From CALJFL01 sp036961205 (GTDB taxonomy: Bacteria; Pseudomonadota; Gammaproteobacteria; Pseudomonadales; Halieaceae): a stretch of 64,000 nucleotides of DNA. The DNA lies in assembly GCA_036961205.1 (NCBI GenBank), contig JBALVI010000009.1, forward strand, positions 42,526 through 106,525, given 5' to 3'. Numbering within the stretch: the first letter of the stretch is position 1; each line of letters begins with the position of its first letter. Positions 1 to 8,089 of this stretch are shown piece after piece. Below the pieces are notes generated by a model. That model ran no database searches. It saw nothing but the letters and a program-made list of their open reading frames with translations, and was not told where the DNA came from. The position numbers and the translations under genes were made by a program.

Positions 1-375
1 ATATTGAACATCTCATCGGTCGCCGGTCATCGACCTACACCCTGCTTCGCTGCCTATGGCACCGCCAAGGCTGCCCTGTCTTATCTGACTCGCGAGCTGG
101 CCCAAGATTTTGCCCCCAAAGTTCGCGTCAATGCTATTGCCGTGGGCTCGACCAAAACCGATGCCTTGAATACGATACTTACCGATGAAATAGAGCAAAC
201 GATGATTGAACTGACACCCATGGCCCGCCTGGGCGAGGTCGAGGATATTGCTCTGGGAGCTCTCTATTTGTGTTCCCCCGCAGCGAGCTATGTTACCGGT
301 GATATTCTTGCCGTAAACGGCGGCATGGAACGGCTAAATATGGCCATGCCTCGCGCCTGGGGTGGAATGGGATGA
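1..375 (+). CDS. SDR family oxidoreductase, C-terminal part (cut by window edge)
   Basis: This is the C-terminal half of a short-chain dehydrogenase/reductase; the Rossmann N-terminus lies outside the window. The reading frame is open from base 1. The serine of the catalytic triad lies in NISSVAG and the YGTAK segment is the YxxxK motif. VRVNAIAVGSTKT matches the usual loop after the active site, where most SDRs have a PG. The tail GALYLCSPAASYVTGDILAVNGGM is typical of classical SDRs that use NAD(P)H on hydroxy-acyl or steroid-like substrates. It is followed at 437 by a DUF1993 gene and then by acyl-CoA dehydrogenases, so a role in acyl or alcohol catabolism is plausible. The substrate cannot be told. 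Confidence 0.9.
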   Translation: MLNISSVAGHRPTPCFAAYGTAKAALSYLTRELAQDFAPKVRVNAIAVGSTKTDALNTILTDEIEQTMIELTPMARLGEVEDIALGALYLCSPAASYVTGDILAVNGGMERLNMAMPRAWGGMG

Positions 376-436
376 TAGTTGGGTGTCTAATGATGCACGT
401 TTTAGCAGTCACAATTGGCAACAGGAGAATATGTAA

Positions 437-949
437 ATGAGTATTTCACTCTACGATGTAACGGTCGCTTCCTATAGACGCATAATCAAAGGCTCAATTG
501 CAGTGCTTGCCAAAGGTGAGGCGCACTGCCAGGAGCAGGGTATCGACCCTGATACTTTGATGGAGTGTCGCCTCGTTGAGGACATGTTGCCACTGCACTA
601 CCAGGTCACTAGCACGGCACATCATTCCCTTGGTGCATTAAAGGCGTTGGAAAGTGGCGTGTTTACACCTCCGCCTGGTATCCCTGGGCTAAATTACGCA
701 GGTCTGTCTCGGGTACTATCGGAGGCGGAGGAAGGAATGGCACAGTTGACTCCCGAAGTGGTGAATGGTCTGGCTGATGGACAGCTGGTATTCAAGCTGG
801 GCGATCGCGAGATCCCCTATGAGGCCACAAATTTCATGCTGAGCTTCTCCGTACCCAATTTCTATTTTCACGCCACCACGCTTTACGACATTCTCCGCCA
901 ACAAGGTGTTCCGCTGGGTAAGCTCGACTATCTGGATATGTCTCTCTAG
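437..949 (+). CDS. DUF1993 domain-containing protein
   Basis: A 170-residue protein that I recognise as DUF1993. Features are the N-terminal SLYDVTVASYRRIIKG, a HYQVTSTAHHS segment near residue 55, and the C-terminal FYFHATTLYDILRQQGVPLGK with its conserved His. The family is predicted to be an all-helical DinB-like bundle, and the histidines could hold a metal, but its function is not established. There is no signal peptide, so it should be cytoplasmic. It sits between an SDR and an acyl-CoA dehydrogenase on the same strand. The 60-base gap to the SDR would allow co-transcription. Confidence 0.85.
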   Translation: MSISLYDVTVASYRRIIKGSIAVLAKGEAHCQEQGIDPDTLMECRLVEDMLPLHYQVTSTAHHSLGALKALESGVFTPPPGIPGLNYAGLSRVLSEAEEGMAQLTPEVVNGLADGQLVFKLGDREIPYEATNFMLSFSVPNFYFHATTLYDILRQQGVPLGKLDYLDMSL

Positions 950-1083
950 CAGGCAGTGCGCAGAGCCAAGGTACTGGCAGCGGGGCTGGCAATTTAAACT
1001 CAGCTCGCCTTACTACCGCTGTTCATTTTGGCTATACTTGGTGGTTATTTTACATACTCAAGATTCAAATGGAGCCCAAGCCC

Positions 1084-2256
1084 ATGTCGCTGGACTTTGA
1101 CAGCGCTCGTCTGCCTAACCCGAATATAACGCCTGAACACGACGAATGGCGTACGCACTTGCGTCGTTTTATTGATGCCGAAATTATGCCATTTGCTGAA
1201 GAGTGGGATGAAGCCGGAGAAATGCCTATGGCATTGTGGCCGAAAGCCGCAGCAGTGGGTCTGCTGGGCATGGGCTATCCGGAAGCCTATGGCGGTACCC
1301 TCGAGGGCATCGACTCCTGGCACGGCTGGATTGCTAACGAGGAATTGGCCCGGGTAGGAGTAGGCGGTGTTCAGGCCAGTTTAATGGTGCACGGCATCGG
1401 TCTGCCGCCAGTCATTAACTGGGGCTCTGAGGCGATGAAAGAGGCTATTGCTCCGCCTGTACTCGCCGGTACCAAGCATATTGCACTGGGCATTACTGAG
1501 CCTGGCGGTGGATCGGATGTTGCCAATCTCGCCACCACGGCGGTGCGCGATGGTGATCATTACGTGGTCAATGGTTCCAAAACCTACATTACCGGTGGCA
1601 TGCGTGCCAATTGGGTGTCCACCGCGGTGCGTACCGGTGGGGAGGGAGGCAGAGGTGTCTCTATGCTGCTTATTCCGACTGACGCGGAGGGCTTTTCCCG
1701 CACTTCTCTGGATCGCAAGCAAGGTTGGTGGGCTTCAGACACCGCGACCCTTTATTTTGATAATGTTCGAGTGCCGGTAGAGAACTTGATTGGCGAAGAG
1801 AATCAAGGCTTCCTGGTGATCATGACTAATTTTAATGGCGAGCGTATGGCCATGGCGGCGTCTATGGAAGCGCTGGCCAGGGTCTGCCTGGAAGAAGCCG
1901 TCGCCTGGGCGCAGGAACGTAAAACATTTGGTAAACGGCTGGCCGATCACCAGGTGATTCGTCACAAAATCGCCCAGATGAAACAGAAGCTGAATGCTAC
2001 ACAGGCTTATATTCGTATTTGTTACGAATCCATCGAGGCAGGCAACCCCAATCCGGGTGACATTGCGCTGCTGAAGGTGCAGGCGAGTGAAACCATGGAG
2101 TATTGCGCCCGTGAGGCCATGCAAATTCTAGGTGGTATCGGTTACATGCGCGGTAATCGTGTTGAAAGAATTTATCGCGAAGTGCGGGTGAATGCCATCG
2201 GCGGCGGTTCGGAAGAAATTATGCGGGACCTTGCGGCCCGCCAGTACGGAGTATAA
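1084..2256 (+). CDS. Acyl-CoA dehydrogenase (IVD-type catalytic Glu position)
   Basis: A full-length acyl-CoA dehydrogenase (about 390 aa), a FAD enzyme that makes the alpha-beta double bond of an acyl-CoA. The ACAD signatures are present: ALGITEPGGGSD in the middle domain, RKTFGKRLADHQ and the C-terminal QILGGIGYMRG. The usual C-terminal catalytic Glu (YEGT in MCAD) is replaced by IGGGSEE. A Glu in FNGERMAMA occupies the helix position used by isovaleryl-CoA dehydrogenase. I chose the ATG at 1084 because GGAG lies about 9 bases upstream; an ATG at 1069 is in frame. The stop is 2 bases before the GST gene, so the two are coupled. It is one of three ACADs here. Confidence 0.93.
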   Translation: MSLDFDSARLPNPNITPEHDEWRTHLRRFIDAEIMPFAEEWDEAGEMPMALWPKAAAVGLLGMGYPEAYGGTLEGIDSWHGWIANEELARVGVGGVQASLMVHGIGLPPVINWGSEAMKEAIAPPVLAGTKHIALGITEPGGGSDVANLATTAVRDGDHYVVNGSKTYITGGMRANWVSTAVRTGGEGGRGVSMLLIPTDAEGFSRTSLDRKQGWWASDTATLYFDNVRVPVENLIGEENQGFLVIMTNFNGERMAMAASMEALARVCLEEAVAWAQERKTFGKRLADHQVIRHKIAQMKQKLNATQAYIRICYESIEAGNPNPGDIALLKVQASETMEYCAREAMQILGGIGYMRGNRVERIYREVRVNAIGGGSEEIMRDLAARQYGV

Positions 2257-2258
2257 AG

Positions 2259-2897
2259 ATGAAATTATGGCACTGTGCGGGATCTAGATCGTTGCGGCCA
2301 CTATGGGCGTTGGAGGAGATGGGCCTGGATTACGAGTTGCACGCGATGCCGTTTCCGCCGCGTATGTTCGAGCGGGAATATCTGGGAGAAAATAGTCTAG
2401 GTACCGTGCCCTATTTCGTTGATGGTGATGTCACCATGACGGAATCGGCGGGAATCTGTCAGTACCTGGTCGATCGCTATCAGCGTTACGATTTTGGGCT
2501 CCAGCCAGACCACCCCGAATATGGCAACTATCTGAATTGGTTACATCATTCCGATGCAACCCTGACGTTCCCACAGACCATTGTGCTGCGCTATACGGTA
2601 CTTGAGCCAACGGAGTCGAAGAAAGAGGTGGCAGACGATTATGCCAAATGGTTTATCTCGCGACTGCGCAGACTGGATGCTCACCTGGAAGATCATGATT
2701 ATCTGGTAGACAACCGATTTACCATTGCCGATATCGCGGTCGGCTATGCCTTGTATCTAGGGCGAGTTTTGAAGTTGGATGGCGCCTATAAACCGCAGAC
2801 AAAAAATTATCTTGAACGTTTAGCTGAGCGTGCTGCGTTCCAGCGTGCCGATGCGGTACGAGAGCCCGGGGCAGCAACCAACCCTTCCTTATTCTAA
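2259..2897 (+). CDS. Glutathione S-transferase family protein
   Basis: A 212-residue GST-fold protein. It has an N-terminal thioredoxin-like domain (MKLWHCAGSRSLRPLWALEEMGLDYEL) with the cis-Pro strand GTVPYFVDGD and the ESAGICQYL glutathione-binding turn. An all-alpha C-terminal domain follows, with the N-capping motif FTIADIAVGYAL. The residue preceding SRSLRPLW suggests a Ser or Cys type bacterial GST of the kind often called YfcG- or beta-like; the exact class is uncertain. It begins 2 bases after the acyl-CoA dehydrogenase stop and is followed by another ACAD. It may therefore detoxify or process electrophilic enoyl intermediates, which is inference from context. Confidence 0.9.
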   Translation: MKLWHCAGSRSLRPLWALEEMGLDYELHAMPFPPRMFEREYLGENSLGTVPYFVDGDVTMTESAGICQYLVDRYQRYDFGLQPDHPEYGNYLNWLHHSDATLTFPQTIVLRYTVLEPTESKKEVADDYAKWFISRLRRLDAHLEDHDYLVDNRFTIADIAVGYALYLGRVLKLDGAYKPQTKNYLERLAERAAFQRADAVREPGAATNPSLF

Positions 2898-2940
2898 TAT
2901 TTATTGAGTCTTATTTGATAACAGACACTGGAGTGAATTA

Positions 2941-4143
2941 GTGAGTACAACACAACAGGAACGGAACGATTTTCGCACGCAGGTATCAGCGTGGATGAAG
3001 GATAACAATCCTGCCGACCCCGGATTCTTGCTGCCGCAAACCTTCATGGAAGTTGGCACTGAGCAGCAACTGGACTTTTTGCGTGAATGGCAACATAAAG
3101 TATGGTCTGCCGGTTATCTGGGAATGGCCTGGCCTAAGGAATTTGGCGGCGGCAGTGTCGATCCGGTTTTTCAGAATATTGTCGACACCGAAATGCGCAG
3201 GAATGCGGTCCCTATCTGCTTCAATATCATAGGCCTGGGCTGGGCCGGCCCGTTGATCAATGACATAGGCACTCAGGAGCAGAAGGAGAAATATCTTAAA
3301 GGGATTCTGAGTGGAGAAGATATCTGGTGTCAGGGCTTCTCCGAGCCCGACCACGGTTCAGACCTGGGTAACGCCCAGGTCCGTGCAGTGCGAGATGGTG
3401 ACGAATATGTGGTCAATGGCACGAAAATCTGGACCACTATGGGTAACTACGCCGAGTATATGATTCTGCTGGCGCGCACCAACCCTAATACCGAGCGGAA
3501 ATATGACGGTCTGTCGTTCTTCCTGTCACCGATGAAGGTTGACGGTATTGATCCGCGCCCCATCCGTAAAATCACCGGCGAGTACGGTTTCACCGAAACC
3601 TTTTTCACCGACGCCCGTATTCCCGCAGATTGCATCATGGGCGAAGAAGGGCAGGGCTGGAAAGTGGCCATGCAAACACTACAGTATGAGCGCGGCGCCG
3701 AGGCTGGTAGTGCCGGCGGTATGGCTTTTATTCGTATTGTGATTGACGACATGATCAGTCAATTGAGTGACGTCAGCAGAGACGGCCAACCTGTATTGGA
3801 AGACGCCGTTGCCCGCGACGAGTTGGTGAAGCTGATTATGGAAGAGAAAGCTCTGGCCCTGGGCGATAAGCGCGCAGCCATTGGAGCACTGACCACCGAT
3901 TATCCACACTCTTTACCACTGTCCAGCAAACTGAGGATGAGTGAGCATTCGCGACGCATGCGACAGTCTGCGATTAGCATGCAGGGCGCTGCCGGCAGCC
4001 TGTATGTTGGTGATGATCAGGCACGCCAGGGCGGTTTCTGGCAGCGAGCTTATTTTAATAGTTTTTCAGCCACCATTGGTGGCGGTACCAGTCAGGTGCA
4101 GTCCAATATAATTGCCGAGCACATTCTCGGCTTACCGAAGTAA
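2941..4143 (+). CDS. Acyl-CoA dehydrogenase, catalytic-type (FadE26/29-like)
   Basis: A 400-residue acyl-CoA dehydrogenase starting at GTG, with GGAG about 10 bases upstream. Motifs are WCQGFSEPDHGSDLGNAQ in the FAD/substrate domain, IWTTMGNYAEYM, and a C-terminal SFSATIGGGTSQVQSNIIAEHILGL. The C-terminal Glu position is Gly. TLQYERGAEAG provides a Glu at the alternative helix-G position, as in the catalytic subunits of heteromeric FadE enzymes. The next gene, 11 bases downstream, is a second ACAD lacking either Glu. The pair resembles the alpha-2-beta-2 dehydrogenases known from actinobacterial steroid and fatty acid catabolism. That pairing is inference. Confidence 0.92.
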   Translation: MSTTQQERNDFRTQVSAWMKDNNPADPGFLLPQTFMEVGTEQQLDFLREWQHKVWSAGYLGMAWPKEFGGGSVDPVFQNIVDTEMRRNAVPICFNIIGLGWAGPLINDIGTQEQKEKYLKGILSGEDIWCQGFSEPDHGSDLGNAQVRAVRDGDEYVVNGTKIWTTMGNYAEYMILLARTNPNTERKYDGLSFFLSPMKVDGIDPRPIRKITGEYGFTETFFTDARIPADCIMGEEGQGWKVAMQTLQYERGAEAGSAGGMAFIRIVIDDMISQLSDVSRDGQPVLEDAVARDELVKLIMEEKALALGDKRAAIGALTTDYPHSLPLSSKLRMSEHSRRMRQSAISMQGAAGSLYVGDDQARQGGFWQRAYFNSFSATIGGGTSQVQSNIIAEHILGLPK

Positions 4144-4154
4144 GGAATACAGCT

Positions 4155-5294
4155 ATGTCAGTTATCGGGAATACAGCGCTGAGCTTCAGCGAAGAGCAGG
4201 CCATGCTAATGGATGTGGCTCGTGAGTTTTGTAAGGACAAGTCCCCCATCTCACGGGTAAGAGAACAACTGGAATCAGAGACAGGTTATGACGCTGCGAT
4301 CTGGCAGGAAATGGTCGACCTGGGATGGCTGGGTATCTCTATCCCAGAGCAGTATGGCGGCTCCGGCTTGGGCGTTGCTACGGTAGTGCCTGTAGTAGAG
4401 AGTATGGGCCGTTCCATGTTGGGCACTCCGCTTGTCAGTACTACATTGGCTGCACAATTGATTCTGCGAGCGGGTGACTCATCCCTCGCTGAACAATGGC
4501 TGCCGTCGATTGTCGAGGGTGCCCCGGCTACGATTGCACAACTTGAGTCTATGGACTGGGGTAATGAGGCGATTACCTGTAGCGTCGATGCTGACGGTTT
4601 GCTCAGTGGCCAAAAAATGTTTGTGCCGGATGCCACTGCTGCCCAGGTTTTTGTGGTAACTGTGCTACACGATGGCGAGCCTGCTCTGGCAGTAGTCCCG
4701 CGCGCGCTGATTCCCGAAGCGGCGATTATAGAACACACCATAATTGATCAAACCAAGCGCGCGGCCAGCGTCGATTTTAGTGGTATAACAGTACCTGCGG
4801 ATCATCTGCTCACGGGTCCGACAATTGCAGAAGCCATCCGTAACGCGAATTTGTTGGGGGCGCTACTCACCGCAGCGGAAGCCACTGGCAGTTCCGCCAG
4901 CTGTCTCGATACCGTGGTTGATTACCTCAAAACCCGCAAGCAATTTGGCAAACTAATCGGTTCATATCAGGCGTTGAAACATCCCAGCGTAGACATTCTA
5001 TGCGACGTGGATTCCTCCCGGTCTCTGCTTTACCACGCTGCGACCTTAGTGACTGATACCCCTCTTGATCGAGATGCCGAAATAGCCTGTCGCATGGCGA
5101 AAGCCAAAGCCACAGAAACACTGCTTTACGCCGGTGACCGCGCTGTACAGTTTCACGGCGGCATGGGGTTTACCTATGAATGTGATGCCCAACTCTATAT
5201 CCGCCGTGCCCAATGGACTCAGCAGCAATATGGCGACGCACGCCATCATCGCAAGCGCTTGGCGAGTCTGTTGCTGGACAACATTGCGGCGTAA
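4155..5294 (+). CDS. Acyl-CoA dehydrogenase-like protein, probable non-catalytic partner subunit
   Basis: A 379-residue ACAD homologue with the N-terminal helical domain (LSFSEEQAMLMDVAREFC), a degenerate middle domain (AQLESMDWG replaces the usual TEPxxGSD), RKQFGKLIGSYQALKH, and a C-terminal QFHGGMGFTYE. By eye alignment, the helix-G Glu position falls in NLLGALLTA (Gly), and the C-terminal Glu position falls in RRAQWTQQQYGD (no Glu at YEGT). It therefore appears to lack the catalytic base. Beta subunits of FadE-type heterotetramers show this same pattern. It lies 11 bases after the catalytic-looking ACAD, which fits a two-subunit enzyme. It could instead be a divergent enzyme with another base. 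Confidence 0.9.
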   Translation: MSVIGNTALSFSEEQAMLMDVAREFCKDKSPISRVREQLESETGYDAAIWQEMVDLGWLGISIPEQYGGSGLGVATVVPVVESMGRSMLGTPLVSTTLAAQLILRAGDSSLAEQWLPSIVEGAPATIAQLESMDWGNEAITCSVDADGLLSGQKMFVPDATAAQVFVVTVLHDGEPALAVVPRALIPEAAIIEHTIIDQTKRAASVDFSGITVPADHLLTGPTIAEAIRNANLLGALLTAAEATGSSASCLDTVVDYLKTRKQFGKLIGSYQALKHPSVDILCDVDSSRSLLYHAATLVTDTPLDRDAEIACRMAKAKATETLLYAGDRAVQFHGGMGFTYECDAQLYIRRAQWTQQQYGDARHHRKRLASLLLDNIAA

Positions 5295-5315
5295 CACCCG
5301 CCATGCCGAGGATCG

Positions 5316-6704
5316 ATGAGTAAACGAACAGGTATCAAGCGGAGTAAGTTGGGCAGGACACTCTCAGTATCTCTGGCAGGTTTACGTGCCGGGGGTGCCT
5401 TTGCGCTCGACGGCGCTGTCAAGAAGCTCAGAGGAACCGAGGGCGAACCACTCAGTTCACCTTTCGTGCGCCGCGAGGCTCACCGGTTTGTCGCAGAACT
5501 GGGTCGCCTGAAAGGCACTTACGTGAAAATCGGTCAGATGTTGGCCTTATTAGGTGAGCACTTTCTGCCGCCGGTACTCACCGAAGCCCTGCATCAACTT
5601 GAATCCCAGACCCAACCACTGCCTTATGCCGACATTGAATCTGAGCTCAGATCAGTGCTTGGCGATCGCATGGATGAACTGCAGATAGAGCACCAGGCAA
5701 TCGCTGCAGCATCGTTGTCGCAGGTTCACCGCGCCAAAATTATCGCCACCGGCGAGCAGATCTGCCTGAAGGTTCAGTACCCGGGCCTCGCCGAAGTCAT
5801 CGACTCGGATTTCGATACCGTGGTGAATATGCTAATTCTGGCGCGCTGGGTAAAGGCCGGCCGTGATCTCGATGAATGGCTGGCGGCAATGCGCGAGCAG
5901 TTACATCAGGAGATAGACTACCACCGCGAAGCAGAAATGGGCGATAAGGTGAGCGGGTTTGCCACAGATACTGACTCGACCTTGGGTCGTTATCGTGTCA
6001 CCTATCATGTACCCAGGCGCTACCCGAGATACTGCTGCGGTACCGTGCTCGCTATGGAATATGTCTCGGGCCACCTGGTAACGCAGCCTGAGGTAGCCGG
6101 GTTGTCGCAGGCCAGGCGCAACGCGCTGGGCAGCGCCATGCTCGAGTTGTTTTTCAATGAGCTTTATCAATGGGGTGTGCTGCAAACTGACCCCAATTTT
6201 GGTAATTACCTGATTCGCAGCTCTGAGCGCAGTGACGACATCGTGCTGCTCGACTTCGGCTCCATCCTCAGCTGCGATGACAATTTTCTATTACATCTGG
6301 GCAATACCATCGCCGCCGGTCAGTCTGGCGACAGGACCCTGTTGGTGGCAAGTTTGATTGGCCTGGGCTGTCTGCAAGAGCACAACAGTGAACTCGCTAA
6401 AAACAGTTTCAGCGACTTTTGTCTTGAACTGTTGGAGCCACTGCGAGCACCTGAAGATTTGCCCTCGCAGTACCTGAATGACAAGGGCGACTACTGTTGG
6501 GGCAGTTCACGTCTGATACGCCGTGTTGGCAAAAAGGCGGCAGCGTCTGCGGCCACTCTGGACTTCACTGCTCCCTCCCGAGAATTTGCAATGATCGCCC
6601 GCAAGCTAACTGGCGTATTTACTTTTATCTCGGTGCTCAATGCCGAATTCAATGGCCATGACATAGCGCATCGCCACATTGAACAGTGGCGTCAGGGACA
6701 ATAG
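5316..6704 (+). CDS. ABC1/UbiB (AarF) family atypical kinase, first of a tandem pair
   Basis: A 462-residue ABC1-family protein. The family signatures are the KxGQ motif (YVKIGQMLALLG, about residue 70), the Ala-rich nucleotide loop (AAASLSQVHRA), the invariant Lys (CLKVQYPG), a catalytic loop QTDPNFGNYL in place of the usual HxDxHxGN, and the metal-binding DFGS. Members are ATPases or kinases tied to ubiquinone biosynthesis and lipid metabolism. This one is not likely to be UbiB itself, because no ubi genes are nearby and no C-terminal membrane segments are seen. A GAGG Shine-Dalgarno lies 5 bases before ATG. It follows the ACAD genes by 21 bases and abuts a paralogue at 6705. Confidence 0.9.
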   Translation: MSKRTGIKRSKLGRTLSVSLAGLRAGGAFALDGAVKKLRGTEGEPLSSPFVRREAHRFVAELGRLKGTYVKIGQMLALLGEHFLPPVLTEALHQLESQTQPLPYADIESELRSVLGDRMDELQIEHQAIAAASLSQVHRAKIIATGEQICLKVQYPGLAEVIDSDFDTVVNMLILARWVKAGRDLDEWLAAMREQLHQEIDYHREAEMGDKVSGFATDTDSTLGRYRVTYHVPRRYPRYCCGTVLAMEYVSGHLVTQPEVAGLSQARRNALGSAMLELFFNELYQWGVLQTDPNFGNYLIRSSERSDDIVLLDFGSILSCDDNFLLHLGNTIAAGQSGDRTLLVASLIGLGCLQEHNSELAKNSFSDFCLELLEPLRAPEDLPSQYLNDKGDYCWGSSRLIRRVGKKAAASAATLDFTAPSREFAMIARKLTGVFTFISVLNAEFNGHDIAHRHIEQWRQGQ

Positions 6705-8060
6705 ATGGCAACCAAAAAAGACGGTGACTCCGGCGACGAGAAAGTGGACAAAGCTAGATCGAGTAAGGCGGTGCCGACTGGACGGGCCAGCCGTTTTGCC
6801 AGGGTGGCCAAACTGGCCAGCGGTGTTGCCGGTGGCATGTTGGCGGAAGGTACCCGCCAGCTGCGCGCGGGTAAGCGCCTGCGGGCGCGCGACCTGCTAC
6901 TGACCCCGGGTAACGCCAAAAGGGTAACGGATCAGTTGGCTGATATGCGCGGCGCGGCGATGAAGCTTGGCCAGATTCTATCCATGGATACCGGTGATCT
7001 TTTACCCAAAGAACTCACCGATATATTGGCGCGGCTGCGTTCAGATGCCCGCACCATGCCAATAAAGCAACTGCGCGCCTCGCTGGTGCAAGCCTATGGA
7101 GAAGACTGGGAAGAGATGTTCTACGGCTTTGACGTCAATCCAATTGCAGCGGCGTCTATTGGCCAGGTCCATAGAACTACTTCTCCCGATGGCTCAGACA
7201 TCGTGTTAAAAGTGCAGTATCCGGGGGTAGCGGATAGCATCGACAATGACGTAGACAATATATCCACGGTGTTGCGGATTTCAGGTCTTATCCCCAAAGG
7301 TATCGATCTTGCACCGTTGCTGAACGATGCCAAGCTGCAACTCAAGGATGAGGCAGACTATCTCAAAGAGGCTGAGTATCTGCAGATTTTTGCGCAGTTC
7401 CTGACCGACGACAAGCGCTTCGTGGTCCCCAGGTTACTGCCGGCGCTCACCCACAGGAATGTCCTTGCGATGTCTTACGAGAGCGGTCAGCCTATCGAAA
7501 GCCTGGCAGATCAGTCGCAGGAAGAGCGCGATAGGGTGATGTCGGCACTGTTGGATTTAATGCTCACTGAATTATTTGAGTTGAGAATGGTGCAAACCGA
7601 CCCCAATTTTGCCAACTACCAATATCGAGCCAGTACTGGTGAAGTTGTGCTGCTGGATTTTGGCGCTACCCGTAAGTTCAAAGCGCAGTTTGTAAAAGAC
7701 TATACGAGTCTGGCGAAAGCAGCGATTTCGGAAAATAGGGACCGCCTGGCGAAGGCCGCAGATAAACTGGGCTATTCCATGGGTGATGAGGATTCTGACT
7801 ATCGCGAATTGGTTTTAGACCTGTTTATGATCGCTCTGGAGCCGCTGCGGTTTGATGGCGAGTACGATTTCGGCAACTCGGATATGCCGGCTCGCCTGTC
7901 AAAGCTCGGTGAGTCGATAACCGACTACCGCGATTTTTGGCGAGCACCGCCCATAGAGGCAGTGTATTTTCACCGCAAGGTTGGCGGCATGTTTATGCTG
8001 GCCAGTCGACTGCAAGCGCGTGTCAATGTGCGTGAGCTAATGCTTAAACACCTGGGCTGA
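6705..8060 (+). CDS. ABC1/UbiB (AarF) family atypical kinase, second of a tandem pair
   Basis: A 451-residue ABC1-family protein starting on the base after the stop of the preceding paralogue, so the two are almost certainly translated together. It has AAMKLGQILSMD (KxGQ-type motif), PIAAASIGQVHR (Ala-rich loop), VLKVQYPG (invariant Lys), the same QTDPNFANYQ variant catalytic loop, and LLDFGAT. The N-terminus is basic and Gly/Ala-rich (ASGVAGGMLAEG). The gene order resembles other gammaproteobacterial loci where ABC1 proteins follow fatty-acid catabolism genes. A direct role there is inference. A near-palindromic 28-base hairpin overlaps its stop codon. Confidence 0.9.
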   Translation: MATKKDGDSGDEKVDKARSSKAVPTGRASRFARVAKLASGVAGGMLAEGTRQLRAGKRLRARDLLLTPGNAKRVTDQLADMRGAAMKLGQILSMDTGDLLPKELTDILARLRSDARTMPIKQLRASLVQAYGEDWEEMFYGFDVNPIAAASIGQVHRTTSPDGSDIVLKVQYPGVADSIDNDVDNISTVLRISGLIPKGIDLAPLLNDAKLQLKDEADYLKEAEYLQIFAQFLTDDKRFVVPRLLPALTHRNVLAMSYESGQPIESLADQSQEERDRVMSALLDLMLTELFELRMVQTDPNFANYQYRASTGEVVLLDFGATRKFKAQFVKDYTSLAKAAISENRDRLAKAADKLGYSMGDEDSDYRELVLDLFMIALEPLRFDGEYDFGNSDMPARLSKLGESITDYRDFWRAPPIEAVYFHRKVGGMFMLASRLQARVNVRELMLKHLG

Positions 8061-8076
8061 GATCTCAACCCAGGTG
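8049..8076. terminator. Hairpin between convergent genes, no U-tract
   Basis: CACCTGGG and CCCAGGTG flank a core TGAGATCTCA that is itself self-complementary, giving an almost perfect 28-base palindrome with one C/A mismatch per side. It overlaps the end of the upstream kinase gene and lies 14 bases from the end of the convergent MFS gene. Neither side has a run of T, so it is at best a U-less terminator or a transcript-end stabiliser. Confidence 0.5.
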
Positions 8077-8089
8077 TCTAGAAAGCTAA

